From: Candidatus Nomurabacteria bacterium
GTDB lineage: Bacteria > Patescibacteriota > Saccharimonadia > Saccharimonadales > UBA7683
Assembly: GCA_020631895.1 (NCBI GenBank)
Contig: JACKGR010000004.1
Span: 1 to 64,000, forward strand
Reading direction: 5' to 3'
DNA: 64,000 nucleotides
Shown here one piece after another: positions 1-8,270 of this stretch. The position numbers and the translations under genes were made by a program. Each line of letters opens with the position of its first letter. Position 1 is the stretch's first letter. The notes beneath the pieces are model-generated. The model was not told the origin of the DNA, ran no database searches, and was given only the letters and a program-made list of their open reading frames with translations.

Positions 1-121
1 TTCCAACCATCTTCATCCACTTTGCACCAAAGACTGGTTTAGCATACCAAACCATTCCAACTGCAAAACTTGATAATGCTGCAAGCAAAACAGCAACATA
101 ATTCACATCTACGTTTCCCAT
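1..121 (-). CDS. DUF1761-like membrane protein, 5' part only
   Basis: Partial gene running off the window edge; only the first 40 codons are present. It starts at an ATG preceded by a strong AAGGAGG ribosome site seven bases away. The visible residues form one hydrophobic helix followed by a GMVWY-A-P--FG--WMK pattern, which resembles the N-terminus of DUF1761 small membrane proteins. Function of that family is unknown. The family call is from the pattern alone. Confidence 0.6.
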   Translation of the reverse strand, partial: MGNVDVNYVAVLLAALSSFAVGMVWYAKPVFGAKWMKMVG

Positions 122-190
122 ACTAGCCTCCTTGTTAATAAGGACAATTATGCTCTACGTGTCGAAGCAAATCAATGCTAAATGTCACAA

Positions 191-607
191 CTATTTAGTC
201 AATTGCTCTAGCCTTGCTTTGTTGGCCCACTCATCTGCGAGTTCGTTTCCATCTGTTCCAACATGAGCTCTAACCCAAGTTAGTTTTGCATTAGATTTTT
301 TATATAAACTACAAAGCTCCTGAACTATATCGAGATTTTTGATTCCTCCCTTTTTCTGCCACCCGTTGGCCTCCCATTTGAGCGACCACTCTGTTACCAC
401 TTTTATCCAAAATTCGCTATCCGTTTTGATCTCATACTCTTTACCGTCAGCGTACTCTAGTGCCGCTATAAGCGCCCAACCTTCCATCCTAATATTTGTA
501 GAATCTGGGTGAAAACCCAGTCTAACAGGCTCACGATCTTCAATTACCGCAAAACCGCCCGGACCCGGGTTCGGGCTACAGCTACCGTCTGTATACAGAG
601 TATGCAT
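191..607 (-). CDS. rnhA: Ribonuclease HI
   Basis: Degrades the RNA strand of RNA-DNA hybrids in the cytoplasm, for example primers and R-loops. The 138-residue protein has the whole RNase HI fold length. The acidic catalytic set is visible as D7 (in YTDGS), E42, D63 (KTDSE) and D125, with the helper H115 in the HVGTDGNELAD segment, the same ten-residue H-to-D spacing as in Escherichia coli. The ATG lies directly after the stop of the cupredoxin gene, so the two are probably co-transcribed and translationally coupled. Confidence 0.93.
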   Translation of the reverse strand: MHTLYTDGSCSPNPGPGGFAVIEDREPVRLGFHPDSTNIRMEGWALIAALEYADGKEYEIKTDSEFWIKVVTEWSLKWEANGWQKKGGIKNLDIVQELCSLYKKSNAKLTWVRAHVGTDGNELADEWANKARLEQLTK

Positions 608-1072
608 TTATTCAGTTACCGTTATCGTACCGGTCTGGCTACTGTCAAGATGATCATGGAAGCCCCATTCGCCTACTTTACTAACAACAAAAGATGCGGA
701 TTTACCTGGTGATAATACCGAAAGATTCAATTCTTGATTTAATCTATGTGTCGGATGATCATCTGATGAAAATTGCATACTATCAGAGGATTCATTTTTT
801 ACTACAACTGTTGTTCCCTTTTTTACGGTCAATTCTGCTGGGCTAAAACCGTTATCTTTAAAAACTATGGTTTTAGAATCTGTTGAGTGATCGGCATTGT
901 TGCCATTTTCTGAAGAAATCGAAGTCCCATTTGAACTCGATTCTGTCTCCAAACTCTCGGACGGTGCATTTGCACTTCTGCCAACAAGTACCCATATTAA
1001 TAAGGCTAGGCCTACGGCAACTGCTAAAACTACTCCGACGACCAACTTTGAATTATTTTTGCTTGATTGCAT
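608..1072 (-). CDS. Membrane-anchored cupredoxin-like protein
   Basis: A 154-residue protein with an N-terminal membrane anchor (about residues 9-31), a Ser/Asn-rich linker to about residue 65, and one cupredoxin-like beta domain facing outside. Possible metal ligands are H106, H109, H139 and H141 (DDHPTH and GFHDH). The Cys and Met of classical type 1 blue copper sites are not at the expected places, so a His-rich copper site is more likely than a blue electron carrier. The start overlaps the end of the upstream ferric-reductase-like gene by 20 bases, suggesting a joint extracytoplasmic redox or metal role (inference). Confidence 0.75.
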   Translation of the reverse strand: MQSSKNNSKLVVGVVLAVAVGLALLIWVLVGRSANAPSESLETESSSNGTSISSENGNNADHSTDSKTIVFKDNGFSPAELTVKKGTTVVVKNESSDSMQFSSDDHPTHRLNQELNLSVLSPGKSASFVVSKVGEWGFHDHLDSSQTGTITVTE

Positions 1073-1703
1073 TGGACTCTCCAGTCTTTTTATCTATTTT
1101 ATAATTTAATATCAGGCTAACCAATAAACTTATACCATAAAAATACCAAACTGTTTTATACCATCCAGTCGAAAGCTCGCCACCCAATGTCAACGCATGA
1201 TAAAAAATAAATCCCATCGCAACTGCTTGTAAAGAATCGATAACTCGCCAAATTGGCTTGTCTTGGAGCCAACGCTTGAGCTCAAACATCATAAATATAA
1301 TGAATGAAGTCGTTCCGAGAATAATCGCTACCTTCATAATCGGCTCGCCATAAACCGTTAAATAACTAGAGGGGGGCAGACCAAAGCCATCTTTATAAAG
1401 AGCAAAGATTAGTAGGCTAGGATGTAATAAAATCAAAAGTAGCACTACTGCCCCACTTATTGAGTTATAGTTTTGATTTGCATCTTTTGGCAACCCAATA
1501 TACCTGCGAACCGATCCAAGTATATAGTGCGTCCACATTAGACTGAATGCCAATAAACCTAATAGTGGGAACCAGTCATAAATCGATAATGACCTACCAT
1601 CAAAACGAACCCCTTGCCAGGTGAAAATTGCTAGCCCGCAAACGACTGCAGCCAGCCCCCAAGATCCATATATTAGTCGTCTCGTAGCTAAAGCTGTTTC
1701 CAT
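1053..1703 (-). CDS. Ferric reductase-like transmembrane domain protein
   Basis: A 216-residue protein with about six transmembrane helices resembling the heme-binding Ferric_reduct/YedZ-type membrane domain. Candidate heme-ligand histidines sit inside helices: H59 (WTHY), H94 (LLHP) and H169 (FYHAL). No FAD or NAD domain follows, so electrons must come from another partner. It is first in a three-gene set with the cupredoxin and RNase HI. A role in membrane electron transfer or metal reduction is inferred from the fold resemblance only. Confidence 0.7.
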   Translation of the reverse strand: METALATRRLIYGSWGLAAVVCGLAIFTWQGVRFDGRSLSIYDWFPLLGLLAFSLMWTHYILGSVRRYIGLPKDANQNYNSISGAVVLLLILLHPSLLIFALYKDGFGLPPSSYLTVYGEPIMKVAIILGTTSFIIFMMFELKRWLQDKPIWRVIDSLQAVAMGFIFYHALTLGGELSTGWYKTVWYFYGISLLVSLILNYKIDKKTGESNAIKQK

Positions 1704-1822
1704 ATACCAATCATATACTATAAACCTGGCCAGACGAAATATTTGTTGCCTAATTTGAATTAATTAAATCTCCAAACATTATAGGGTAAAAATTTGCTAG
1801 ACAACATCTTAGCAATCTGTTT

Positions 1823-2116
1823 CTATTTATTTAAGACTTTATTTTGCTGACGCTTGCTTGATTCATGAATCGCATCCCAAACCTCAATAACGAGATCTGG
1901 GTCAAGACCTTCCTCTTTTGCTATCTCCTGAAGCCTATCAACCATCAAAGCAAATCTTGTTGGTTGGTTTACCTCTTGTTTGGTTTCTTTCTTAACTTCA
2001 ACCACCATATCAATAAGTCGACTCCTCTGCTTCAACAGAAGAATGATCTCTCTATCCACACTATCAATAAGCTCTCTAATGTCTTCTAATTTTTCGGGTT
2101 CAATAGTAGTTTTCAT
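1823..2116 (-). CDS. Chorismate mutase-like (AroQ fold) protein
   Basis: A 97-residue all-helical protein matching the AroQ-class chorismate mutase domain, which converts chorismate to prephenate. The first helix carries the R..ID.VDREI..LL..R pattern, followed by a second helix with K and a Q/E-rich segment. No other shikimate or aromatic gene is in the window. It stands alone between unrelated genes. A -10-like TAACAT lies six bases before the ATG, so the mRNA may be leaderless. It could have been recruited for another role. Confidence 0.75.
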   Translation of the reverse strand: MKTTIEPEKLEDIRELIDSVDREIILLLKQRSRLIDMVVEVKKETKQEVNQPTRFALMVDRLQEIAKEEGLDPDLVIEVWDAIHESSKRQQNKVLNK

Positions 2117-2171
2117 GATTAGATGTTACCACGATGACATTAGGATTCAAACTTAAGGACTCTCTTATCAA

Positions 2172-3107
2172 TTATGCAGTGGCCTCATCAAGTATTTTTG
2201 CTGCCCGAATAATTTTAGCGACCCTTGGCATGACTTCTCTTAATTTCACATTTTTTGGCACAATTTCACATACAAGTTTTGCTGCCTTTACTCTTTGGCT
2301 GGTTTCTTTTTCACTTAATACCAAACCTTCAACCTCTTCCCACCCGACAGTATAGATAGCGGATTCACTGTTACCACTTAAAATTTGGTTCTCGTGCACT
2401 TCTCCATAAGCATATGTACCGTAGCCAGACGATCTCCCATCGGCTCGAACTTCAGAATGTATTAATTGAACGAAGTTACACGGTTGTTCAACCCTATTTG
2501 TAGTCTGGCCAATAGTGCGTTCGCTAATATCAGACTGTATGTGGTATGACTTACCTAATATCCCAAAGCTACGAGCCTCAACACTTGCTGTCTCGCCAGT
2601 GAAGGCGTGCATTAAAACTCCGTCTTTATAATCCTGTGTCGCATAAAACGGGCAACTTGGATCGACCATTACCAACCAATAATCGCGTCTTGATGTTTCA
2701 CCGTCAGAATATATTTCGTATTGAGGCGCATTTATAATTACTGGGGTTAGTCCAGTAAATCCTGCTATTTTTTCAGCAAATTCTAAAAACGCAATATATT
2801 GTGCAGCTTCACCGTCAAAATCATTTTCAATTTCTAATAATAGTTCATCATCGATATTTCTTCCAAAATAGTGCAGCAATGCCCCCTGTAGATTACCAGC
2901 ATAAAAATCATCTTGACGGACTTTATCAACTTCTCCATCTAATAACCCGAGGTACCCCAGACTTGCGGCTCTTCTAACAAATTGCGCCTCCGCCTCTAGT
3001 GTTAGTGCTCGTGACTCATGATCCTCAAATCTTGCCGAGCTATATATACCTCCTATGGTCTCTCTCAATCCAGAGTGTGGGATTGCTCCAGCATTGAATG
3101 TTCTCAT
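2172..3107 (-). CDS. Hypothetical protein
   Basis: A 311-residue soluble protein that I do not recognise. It has no signal peptide and no membrane segment. The N-terminal half is helical and acidic; the middle contains aromatic and Asp/Glu-rich strands, including a WLVMVDPSCPFY stretch; the C-terminal 60 residues are Lys/Arg-rich helix. It follows the winged-helix/Nudix-like gene after a 78-base gap holding an AGGTTG-like ribosome site, so the two may share regulation. No function is proposed. Confidence 0.7.
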   Translation of the reverse strand: MRTFNAGAIPHSGLRETIGGIYSSARFEDHESRALTLEAEAQFVRRAASLGYLGLLDGEVDKVRQDDFYAGNLQGALLHYFGRNIDDELLLEIENDFDGEAAQYIAFLEFAEKIAGFTGLTPVIINAPQYEIYSDGETSRRDYWLVMVDPSCPFYATQDYKDGVLMHAFTGETASVEARSFGILGKSYHIQSDISERTIGQTTNRVEQPCNFVQLIHSEVRADGRSSGYGTYAYGEVHENQILSGNSESAIYTVGWEEVEGLVLSEKETSQRVKAAKLVCEIVPKNVKLREVMPRVAKIIRAAKILDEATA

Positions 3108-3185
3108 ACAAAATCAACCTTTCGTTTACCTTTTTACGGTATACCGAATCGATTAGTTATATGAGTAAGACAATTTACCTAAAGT

Positions 3186-3851
3186 TTAAATTACTAGCGT
3201 ACAATCGTTCAGCTCGCCGCTTTTTGCTAATCCGACTTCCGACTTCAATTTAAAATCTTTTGCAGACCAAAACGTCAGACCATTTTGGGTTTCAATTTCT
3301 TTTTTATCTCCAGTATACAATCCGTGCCATATCTGCCCCGTGCGGTGACATACTGTTTCTTCATCTTCTTCATAAATTACATTTAAGGGTGAGTGAAATT
3401 TAAGATCTTTTACGTCGGCAAGATCCATTTGTTTTCTAATAATCATCCTCTCCGCAGTTGCCTTATAGTTTGCACTAATCCTCAGCTTACCAAATGGCAA
3501 ACCCGCATAATCGAGCAGTGGCTGTCGACGACTTTTATGTATGAGTACTCTACGTTCAGAATCTTCGAGCAGTAACATAACCCCACAAGTTGGTCGAAGT
3601 TTGAACCTTTTTGCATCAAGCGACATTGCCTCTACAACAATTCTGCCTAGAGCAGACAGCGTATAGCCTTTATCAGATTTTTCGATTAATTTTTGCTTAA
3701 CTAAAAAATTAAGATGATAATTAAATGCATTGCCTGCCATCCCATCCGGCAAAAGCTCAGTGTGACTTAAATATTTTGAGTAAGTAAGCTGTCTAAGAAC
3801 CGCCTGTTGTATATGATGGAGCGCATCTAGGTTAGAGACAAACTCGTCCAT
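3186..3851 (-). CDS. Winged-helix protein with a degenerate Nudix-like domain
   Basis: A 221-residue protein. Residues 1-75 look like a winged-helix DNA-binding domain (helical start, then the strand GYTLSALGRIVV). The remainder resembles a Nudix fold, but the Nudix box is degraded: where GX5EX7REUXEEXGU is expected, the sequence reads from about GKLRISAN to RKQMDLAD without the catalytic Glu cluster. A non-hydrolysing ligand-sensing regulator, in the manner of NrtR, is the best inference. The gene is one base from the end of the upstream hypothetical gene. Confidence 0.6.
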   Translation of the reverse strand: MDEFVSNLDALHHIQQAVLRQLTYSKYLSHTELLPDGMAGNAFNYHLNFLVKQKLIEKSDKGYTLSALGRIVVEAMSLDAKRFKLRPTCGVMLLLEDSERRVLIHKSRRQPLLDYAGLPFGKLRISANYKATAERMIIRKQMDLADVKDLKFHSPLNVIYEEDEETVCHRTGQIWHGLYTGDKKEIETQNGLTFWSAKDFKLKSEVGLAKSGELNDCTLVI

Positions 3852-3852
3852 A

Positions 3853-4518
3853 CTAGGCGCAATTTTTTTCTGCTACTAGCCTTGTAGTCTTAGTAGGAAC
3901 CCAGAGACCAGCAGTGGCTGCAATAGCTGAGATTGTGTGCTCTCGTCTTTTAGCTTTACGCTCAGTCTCAGTCATCTCCCCGTTAGGGAACAACATTCTA
4001 ACTCTATCTTCACTATGTCGACATGTTCTTCTAGCAAGTCGTGCCGCCTCAATTGCTGGCATTCTGGCGTCGTTCTTCTCCGCAATTGTCATTGACGTGC
4101 CACTACCTGCTGAAGAAAGTATCAACGAAAGTCTACCTGAAGCAATTGCAACATATTGATCTGCAATTACAAAGTCTGAAAGTTCTTCTGGAACTTCAGG
4201 TATGTCTTCAACCGCTTGTAATGCAACTACCCCAGCGAAATCATAATCACGCACCAATAATCTGGCACGCGCATACATATATTCAGAGGCAAACCTTTCT
4301 CTCCGATATCTATGCAGCACACTGCTGAGCCCTTCGTATGACTCTGCAAGCATATCTACGCCTCTATAGACTGAGCTAGTGCCTTGTCTCGCCCTGACTA
4401 AATCTATACCTTCGTTTCGCAGATCTGCAAGCTGCTTAACCTCATCTGGCATGTCACCGTAATATGATGCCTCAAAAGCAGCTTTCTTCTCTAACTGGGT
4501 TGTTGAAATTCTAGACAT
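3853..4518 (-). CDS. Hypothetical helical protein
   Basis: A 221-residue cytosolic protein, mostly helical with many Arg and Ala, of no family I recognise. A good promoter and a GAGG ribosome site precede it, so it is probably the first gene of an operon with the winged-helix/Nudix-like gene (one-base gap) and the following hypothetical. The repeated Ala/Arg helices could be TPR-like, but no clear repeat period is visible. Confidence 0.7.
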   Translation of the reverse strand: MSRISTTQLEKKAAFEASYYGDMPDEVKQLADLRNEGIDLVRARQGTSSVYRGVDMLAESYEGLSSVLHRYRRERFASEYMYARARLLVRDYDFAGVVALQAVEDIPEVPEELSDFVIADQYVAIASGRLSLILSSAGSGTSMTIAEKNDARMPAIEAARLARRTCRHSEDRVRMLFPNGEMTETERKAKRREHTISAIAATAGLWVPTKTTRLVAEKNCA

Positions 4519-4541
4519 AAACTACCTCGCTAATTATAAAT

Positions 4542-4570
4542 ATTATACACTTTTTACAATCATATGACAA
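4542..4570 (-). promoter_or_regulatory. Promoter of the 4518-2172 operon
   Basis: TTGTCA, 17 bases, then TATAAT, facing the hypothetical gene that starts at 4518. Five of six -35 bases and all -10 bases match the sigma-70 consensus. Confidence 0.75.
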
Positions 4571-4621
4571 TAATATCAACGTCCACTTTAAGAAAGGATT
4601 TTCGCTTTCTTGTTTATACTT

Positions 4622-6154
4622 TTATTTAACAAGCTCTCCATCAACAAATACATTTGCACCATAGTCAGCTTCATCGCCAGTATCCACTGATTTAAATGAC
4701 TTTACATCTCCAGTTTCTGGATCGACAATAAGTGCGTTAGATTCATAAGGCGGAGCTGTTGTTTTGAGCCCGGTTTTTTCAGATATCGCTTCACCAACAC
4801 CATCCTCATGCCCAGTATTACACGACTTTAATATTACCTCACAGTCCTTTGATAGTAGCCCTCTCTCAACCAGACGTTCAATTCCTCTGGATTCCAAAAT
4901 TGCATCTACGGTTATTGCATTTTTTCTCTTTTTACCCATCCCCGGGTACATCCCTATTTCAGAACCATGGACTTCAAAAAATAGCCTGTTCACGGGTCCG
5001 TGAGTTTTAGTAACATAAACTAATCTACGCGCAATATCTGGTAAAGAACCTACTTCAGCATAGACTGGATTCTCCCAACCCGATTGATCAATATTTTTTT
5101 CAACCGATTTAATAGCACCATTCCAATCAGACTCAGCTGTTAGAGCTAAAGTAATACCTTCCGGATTATAGCTGGCCTCTTGTTGTGCTAGTAGTGTTTC
5201 TGTTTTATATCTAGTAAAGTTTCGTATCCCGTATCTACTAGTCATTTTAGAAATATCTACGCCTGCATTGTTTAGTTCTATTAGTTTAACGACGTTATTT
5301 CTCACATTATGCTGACGTTTTTCCACTCTTTGGTCTTTTTCTCTGTCGTTCATTACCCATAAGTTAGCCATGTCCAAAACATCATCTCTATTTAGACCGA
5401 TTAGCAAACCTAATTTTTCCCATACCATTATTTCCTGGTCATTCATTTTTCGACCCTGAGATATAGCATTACCCGCCACTGCATTAGCAGCCAATATTAA
5501 TGTATCTGTTGCTGTTTTATGATCTGTTGATTCTAAAAATTCATCAAAGTTATAGTGCTCAATACCAAACTTAGCCATTAAGCTTGATAGTTTTTTAGTG
5601 GTACTATAATTAAAATTTCCTGATTCTCGAACTAAGCTTGTAAGAACAGCGAATGATTTCAAAGGTACGATATCCTGCCCTTTAGTCAATTCACGGTTCC
5701 CTACTCTTCCCGGAGGTAGCAAATCCTCTAACCTTTTAAAGATTGTGTTTGAGCTGCTTTCAAAGGCTAATTCTGCAAACTCTCCCGATTCTCCGCCATT
5801 CACCTCGGCCATTACCTGTTTTGTAAACAATAATATATTTGTTGCGTCAATAAGAGCTTGAGGATTAAACTCCAATCCTCTTGAGGCGGTTCTAAAATAT
5901 CCTATTGGCTTTACTGCCTCTTTGATTACATCACGGATCCTTCCCGCAGCTTCCCACTGTCCCTCGCCATATATTCTATCTGTTTCCGGCATTCCTCTAT
6001 AATAATCTTCAAAACCCTGTGCAACAGCTCTAAACTCTGGGTCTACAATCACTTCAGCGTTAATACCCGAACCTTGCTCTAATTCATTGGATATATCAGA
6101 TATTTCCATTCCAGCGTTCTGATCGTTAGTTGGTTTTTCGGCTGTTTTAATCAT
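4622..6154 (-). CDS. Hypothetical protein
   Basis: A 510-residue soluble protein, not recognised. The first 35 residues are disordered and acidic; the middle is helical; the last 150 residues are a mixed alpha/beta region containing VNRLFFEVHGSEIGMYPGMGKKR and EVILKSCNTGHEDG. A His/Gly/Cys-containing strand like this is reminiscent of caspase-like folds, where a His follows a hydrophobic strand and a Cys comes about 50 residues later (here HGS and KSCNTG). That is a weak inference. Its promoter and A-rich leader resemble those of the zincin gene at 11123-12595. Confidence 0.65.
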   Translation of the reverse strand: MIKTAEKPTNDQNAGMEISDISNELEQGSGINAEVIVDPEFRAVAQGFEDYYRGMPETDRIYGEGQWEAAGRIRDVIKEAVKPIGYFRTASRGLEFNPQALIDATNILLFTKQVMAEVNGGESGEFAELAFESSSNTIFKRLEDLLPPGRVGNRELTKGQDIVPLKSFAVLTSLVRESGNFNYSTTKKLSSLMAKFGIEHYNFDEFLESTDHKTATDTLILAANAVAGNAISQGRKMNDQEIMVWEKLGLLIGLNRDDVLDMANLWVMNDREKDQRVEKRQHNVRNNVVKLIELNNAGVDISKMTSRYGIRNFTRYKTETLLAQQEASYNPEGITLALTAESDWNGAIKSVEKNIDQSGWENPVYAEVGSLPDIARRLVYVTKTHGPVNRLFFEVHGSEIGMYPGMGKKRKNAITVDAILESRGIERLVERGLLSKDCEVILKSCNTGHEDGVGEAISEKTGLKTTAPPYESNALIVDPETGDVKSFKSVDTGDEADYGANVFVDGELVK

Positions 6155-6186
6155 TTTTTGTTTTATTGTTATTATTAACAGTATTA

Positions 6187-6215
6187 TCTTAGCATATTAT
6201 TGCTATATTTGCAAT
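6187..6215 (-). promoter_or_regulatory. Promoter of the 510-residue hypothetical gene
   Basis: TTGCAA, 17 bases, TAAGAT, followed by an A/T-rich 5' leader and the ATG at 6154. Confidence 0.6.
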
Positions 6216-6257
6216 ATTTAGATGCTACTGACTATTTTGGATAAAATTATCTTTTAA

Positions 6258-6764
6258 CTAATAGTTCCTACTGTCGTATGCCCAGTGTAACAATGCCTGC
6301 CTTTGGCGTCGACGACAGGTTAATTCGCAGGGATAGCAGTTCTTTTTAATTTGAGCTATATGCCTTGTCATTTGCTTCCAACGTTTGATTTGTCTTTTGT
6401 CCTCTTCGGGAATTCTTCGGCCAATGTAGTATCGGCAGTACCACTGAAACCAGCCTCGCGGATCGTCTTTGTATATCCAACCTTTGTCCTGCCAAACCTT
6501 CAGAGGTTGGCTTGCTGACACCTCGAAGAAGTTGAAATTTGAGTCTGTACCATGGTCACTCAGCCTGGCATTTTTAAACCAATCTGCTAGGAATTCATCC
6601 TGGCAGTCATTTAAATATGAGCCTCCAAAGACCCCGAGCTCAAGCATATCTTTAGGTGTGAGCTCGGGTTTAAAATCCACTGCAAAGTTTTTGCCAAGCG
6701 GCTCAGTAAGTTCATATGAGTAATCAGTTTGAAATGAATCGCTGACTGAAACCTTTTTCTTCAT
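6258..6764 (-). CDS. Conserved hypothetical protein (Trp/Arg/Cys-rich C-terminus)
   Basis: A 168-residue protein with a strongly patterned C-terminal half: GWFQWYCRYYIGRR, then RQIKRWKQMTRHIAQIKKNC, then two Cys and a final RQRQALLHWAYD. I recall this pattern from uncharacterised proteins found in many bacteria and some eukaryotes, but no function is known to me. Clustered Cys and Arg/Trp residues would fit nucleic acid or metal binding. It begins one base after the glyS stop codon and is therefore in the glyS operon. Confidence 0.7.
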   Translation of the reverse strand: MKKKVSVSDSFQTDYSYELTEPLGKNFAVDFKPELTPKDMLELGVFGGSYLNDCQDEFLADWFKNARLSDHGTDSNFNFFEVSASQPLKVWQDKGWIYKDDPRGWFQWYCRYYIGRRIPEEDKRQIKRWKQMTRHIAQIKKNCYPCELTCRRRQRQALLHWAYDSRNY

Positions 6765-6765
6765 G

Positions 6766-8058
6766 CTATGACTTTACGAGTGAATCAATACTCTGACGTT
6801 TTTGCTCTGTTGTATCTCTGTCACGTATAGTTACAGTGTCATCTTCTAATGTCTGGAAGTCCACTACTACGCAGTATGGAGTCCCGATCTCATCTTGACG
6901 TCGATAGCGCTTACCGATATTACCGTTGTCATCCCACATAACGTTTCCGTATTTCTTCTTCAAAGCTTGATAAACTTCTTTAGCCTTTTCGACAAGCTCT
7001 GGTTTGTTCTTAACTAGTGGAGAAACAGCAAATCTCACCGGCGCTAAGTGCTCAGGAAGTTTTAAATACTCACGCTTCTCACCGTTTACTTCATCTTCGG
7101 TATAAGCTGAAGTTAGGACCGCCATTATAGCGCGCTCAACGCCAAAGCTTGGCTCGATAACGTGAGGTACAAAAGTTTTACTGCCATCCTTCATGCGATA
7201 ATCCATCTTTTTACCACTGTTATTTTGAATGTTCATCAAATCAAAGTCGGTTCTGTAAGCAAGGCCTAGTAGTTCATCTCGACCGTGAGGAAAGTCAAAC
7301 TCTACATCAATCGTCCTTTTACTGTAGTGTGCGCGATCAGCCTCTTCAACCTCGAGATTATGAATACTATCTTTTGGAAGACCCAATTTATCAAGAAAAT
7401 CAGCGATATAACTTACCCACTTTTCAAACTCAGCCTCCCAGTTATCTGGATCAACAAAGTACTCAATCTCCATCTGCTCAAACTCTCGCGAACGGAAGAC
7501 AAAATCACGCGGTGAAATCTCGTTTCTAAAAGCCTTACCTTGTTGAGCAATACCAAACGGCAAATCTGGGCTAAAACTATCAACTACATTTTTGTAATTA
7601 GTAAAAATACCCTGCGCTGTCTCAGGTCTTAAGTAAGAAATCGACTCCTCATCCGCTAGTGGCCCAACATTAGTTTTAAACATCATATTGAACTGTTTAG
7701 CTGGCCCAAATGAATCCTTAGTGCCGCAAGTAGGACATTTAGAGGTATCAATCTTGTCTTCTCTAAAACGTCCGTGGCAGTGGCTACACTCTACTAGTGG
7801 GTCGTTGAAGCCTGTAGCGTGTCCACTAGCCTGCCAGACTTTTTGATTCATGAGGATTGCCGCATCGACGCCGTACATATCGTCACGATCTTCAACAAAA
7901 GTCTTCCACCAGAGATTCATAATGTTCTTTTTTAAAGTAACTCCATGCGGGCCGTAATCCCAGGTTCCGCTAAGTCCACCGTAAACTTCTGACCCTTGAT
8001 AAATAAATCCGCGACGTTTACATAAACTAACTATTGTTTCTAAATTTGTAGTGCTCAT
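6766..8058 (-). CDS. glyS: Glycyl-tRNA synthetase (single-chain, class II)
   Basis: Charges tRNA-Gly. The 430-residue enzyme is the homodimeric archaeal/eukaryotic-type GlyRS, not the bacterial alpha2beta2 form. Visible features are the N-terminal YGGLSGTWDYGPHG segment, a CxxC..CxxC zinc site (CSHCHGR, CPTCG), motif 2 around FRNEISPRDFVFRSREFEQMEIE, motif 3 around PSFGVERAIMA, and an anticodon-binding C-terminal domain. Upstream are a promoter, a 29-residue leader ORF with Gly codons near its end and a terminator, so expression is probably controlled by attenuation. Confidence 0.95.
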   Translation of the reverse strand: MSTTNLETIVSLCKRRGFIYQGSEVYGGLSGTWDYGPHGVTLKKNIMNLWWKTFVEDRDDMYGVDAAILMNQKVWQASGHATGFNDPLVECSHCHGRFREDKIDTSKCPTCGTKDSFGPAKQFNMMFKTNVGPLADEESISYLRPETAQGIFTNYKNVVDSFSPDLPFGIAQQGKAFRNEISPRDFVFRSREFEQMEIEYFVDPDNWEAEFEKWVSYIADFLDKLGLPKDSIHNLEVEEADRAHYSKRTIDVEFDFPHGRDELLGLAYRTDFDLMNIQNNSGKKMDYRMKDGSKTFVPHVIEPSFGVERAIMAVLTSAYTEDEVNGEKREYLKLPEHLAPVRFAVSPLVKNKPELVEKAKEVYQALKKKYGNVMWDDNGNIGKRYRRQDEIGTPYCVVVDFQTLEDDTVTIRDRDTTEQKRQSIDSLVKS

Positions 8059-8113
8059 TTTAATTTTCTGCCTTTCTGATTTAAGGTTTACTGCTTGATT
8101 AAAAAATAGTGTG

Positions 8114-8139
8114 AAAAATAGGCCTGCTTACGCAGCGCC
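8114..8139 (-). terminator. glyS attenuator terminator
   Basis: Seven-base-pair stem with one bulged G (GGC-CTGC paired with GCAG-GCC), a GTAA loop containing part of the leader stop codon, then TATTTTT. It lies between the leader promoter and glyS and its 5' arm is the GGC-GCT-GC end of the leader ORF. Confidence 0.7.
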
Positions 8140-8217
8140 ACCGAATACACCACAAGCAACAACACTCAGAATCTGCGCAAATTTCAGGTCAGTTGTTGAT
8201 ATATCAAGCATACTCAT
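8128..8217 (-). CDS. Putative glycine leader peptide of glyS
   Basis: A 29-codon ORF ending CGVFGGAA. Three Gly codons (GGT, GGT, GGC) lie in its last seven sense codons, and the last one is inside the 5' arm of the following terminator. It begins about ten bases after a TATACT box, so translation would start almost at the mRNA 5' end. A ribosome starved of Gly-tRNA would stall on GGT-GGC and mask the terminator stem, letting transcription reach glyS. The mechanism is inferred from the layout. Confidence 0.65.
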   Translation of the reverse strand: MSMLDISTTDLKFAQILSVVACGVFGGAA

Positions 8218-8227
8218 ACTAATTAAT

Positions 8228-8256
8228 AGTATAACCCGAATCTAATCTGTTGTCAT
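8228..8256 (-). promoter_or_regulatory. Promoter of the glyS leader
   Basis: ATGACA, 17 bases, TATACT. The predicted transcript start is only 3-4 bases before the leader-peptide ATG at 8217. Confidence 0.65.
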
Positions 8257-8270
8257 CAATTACATGACGA

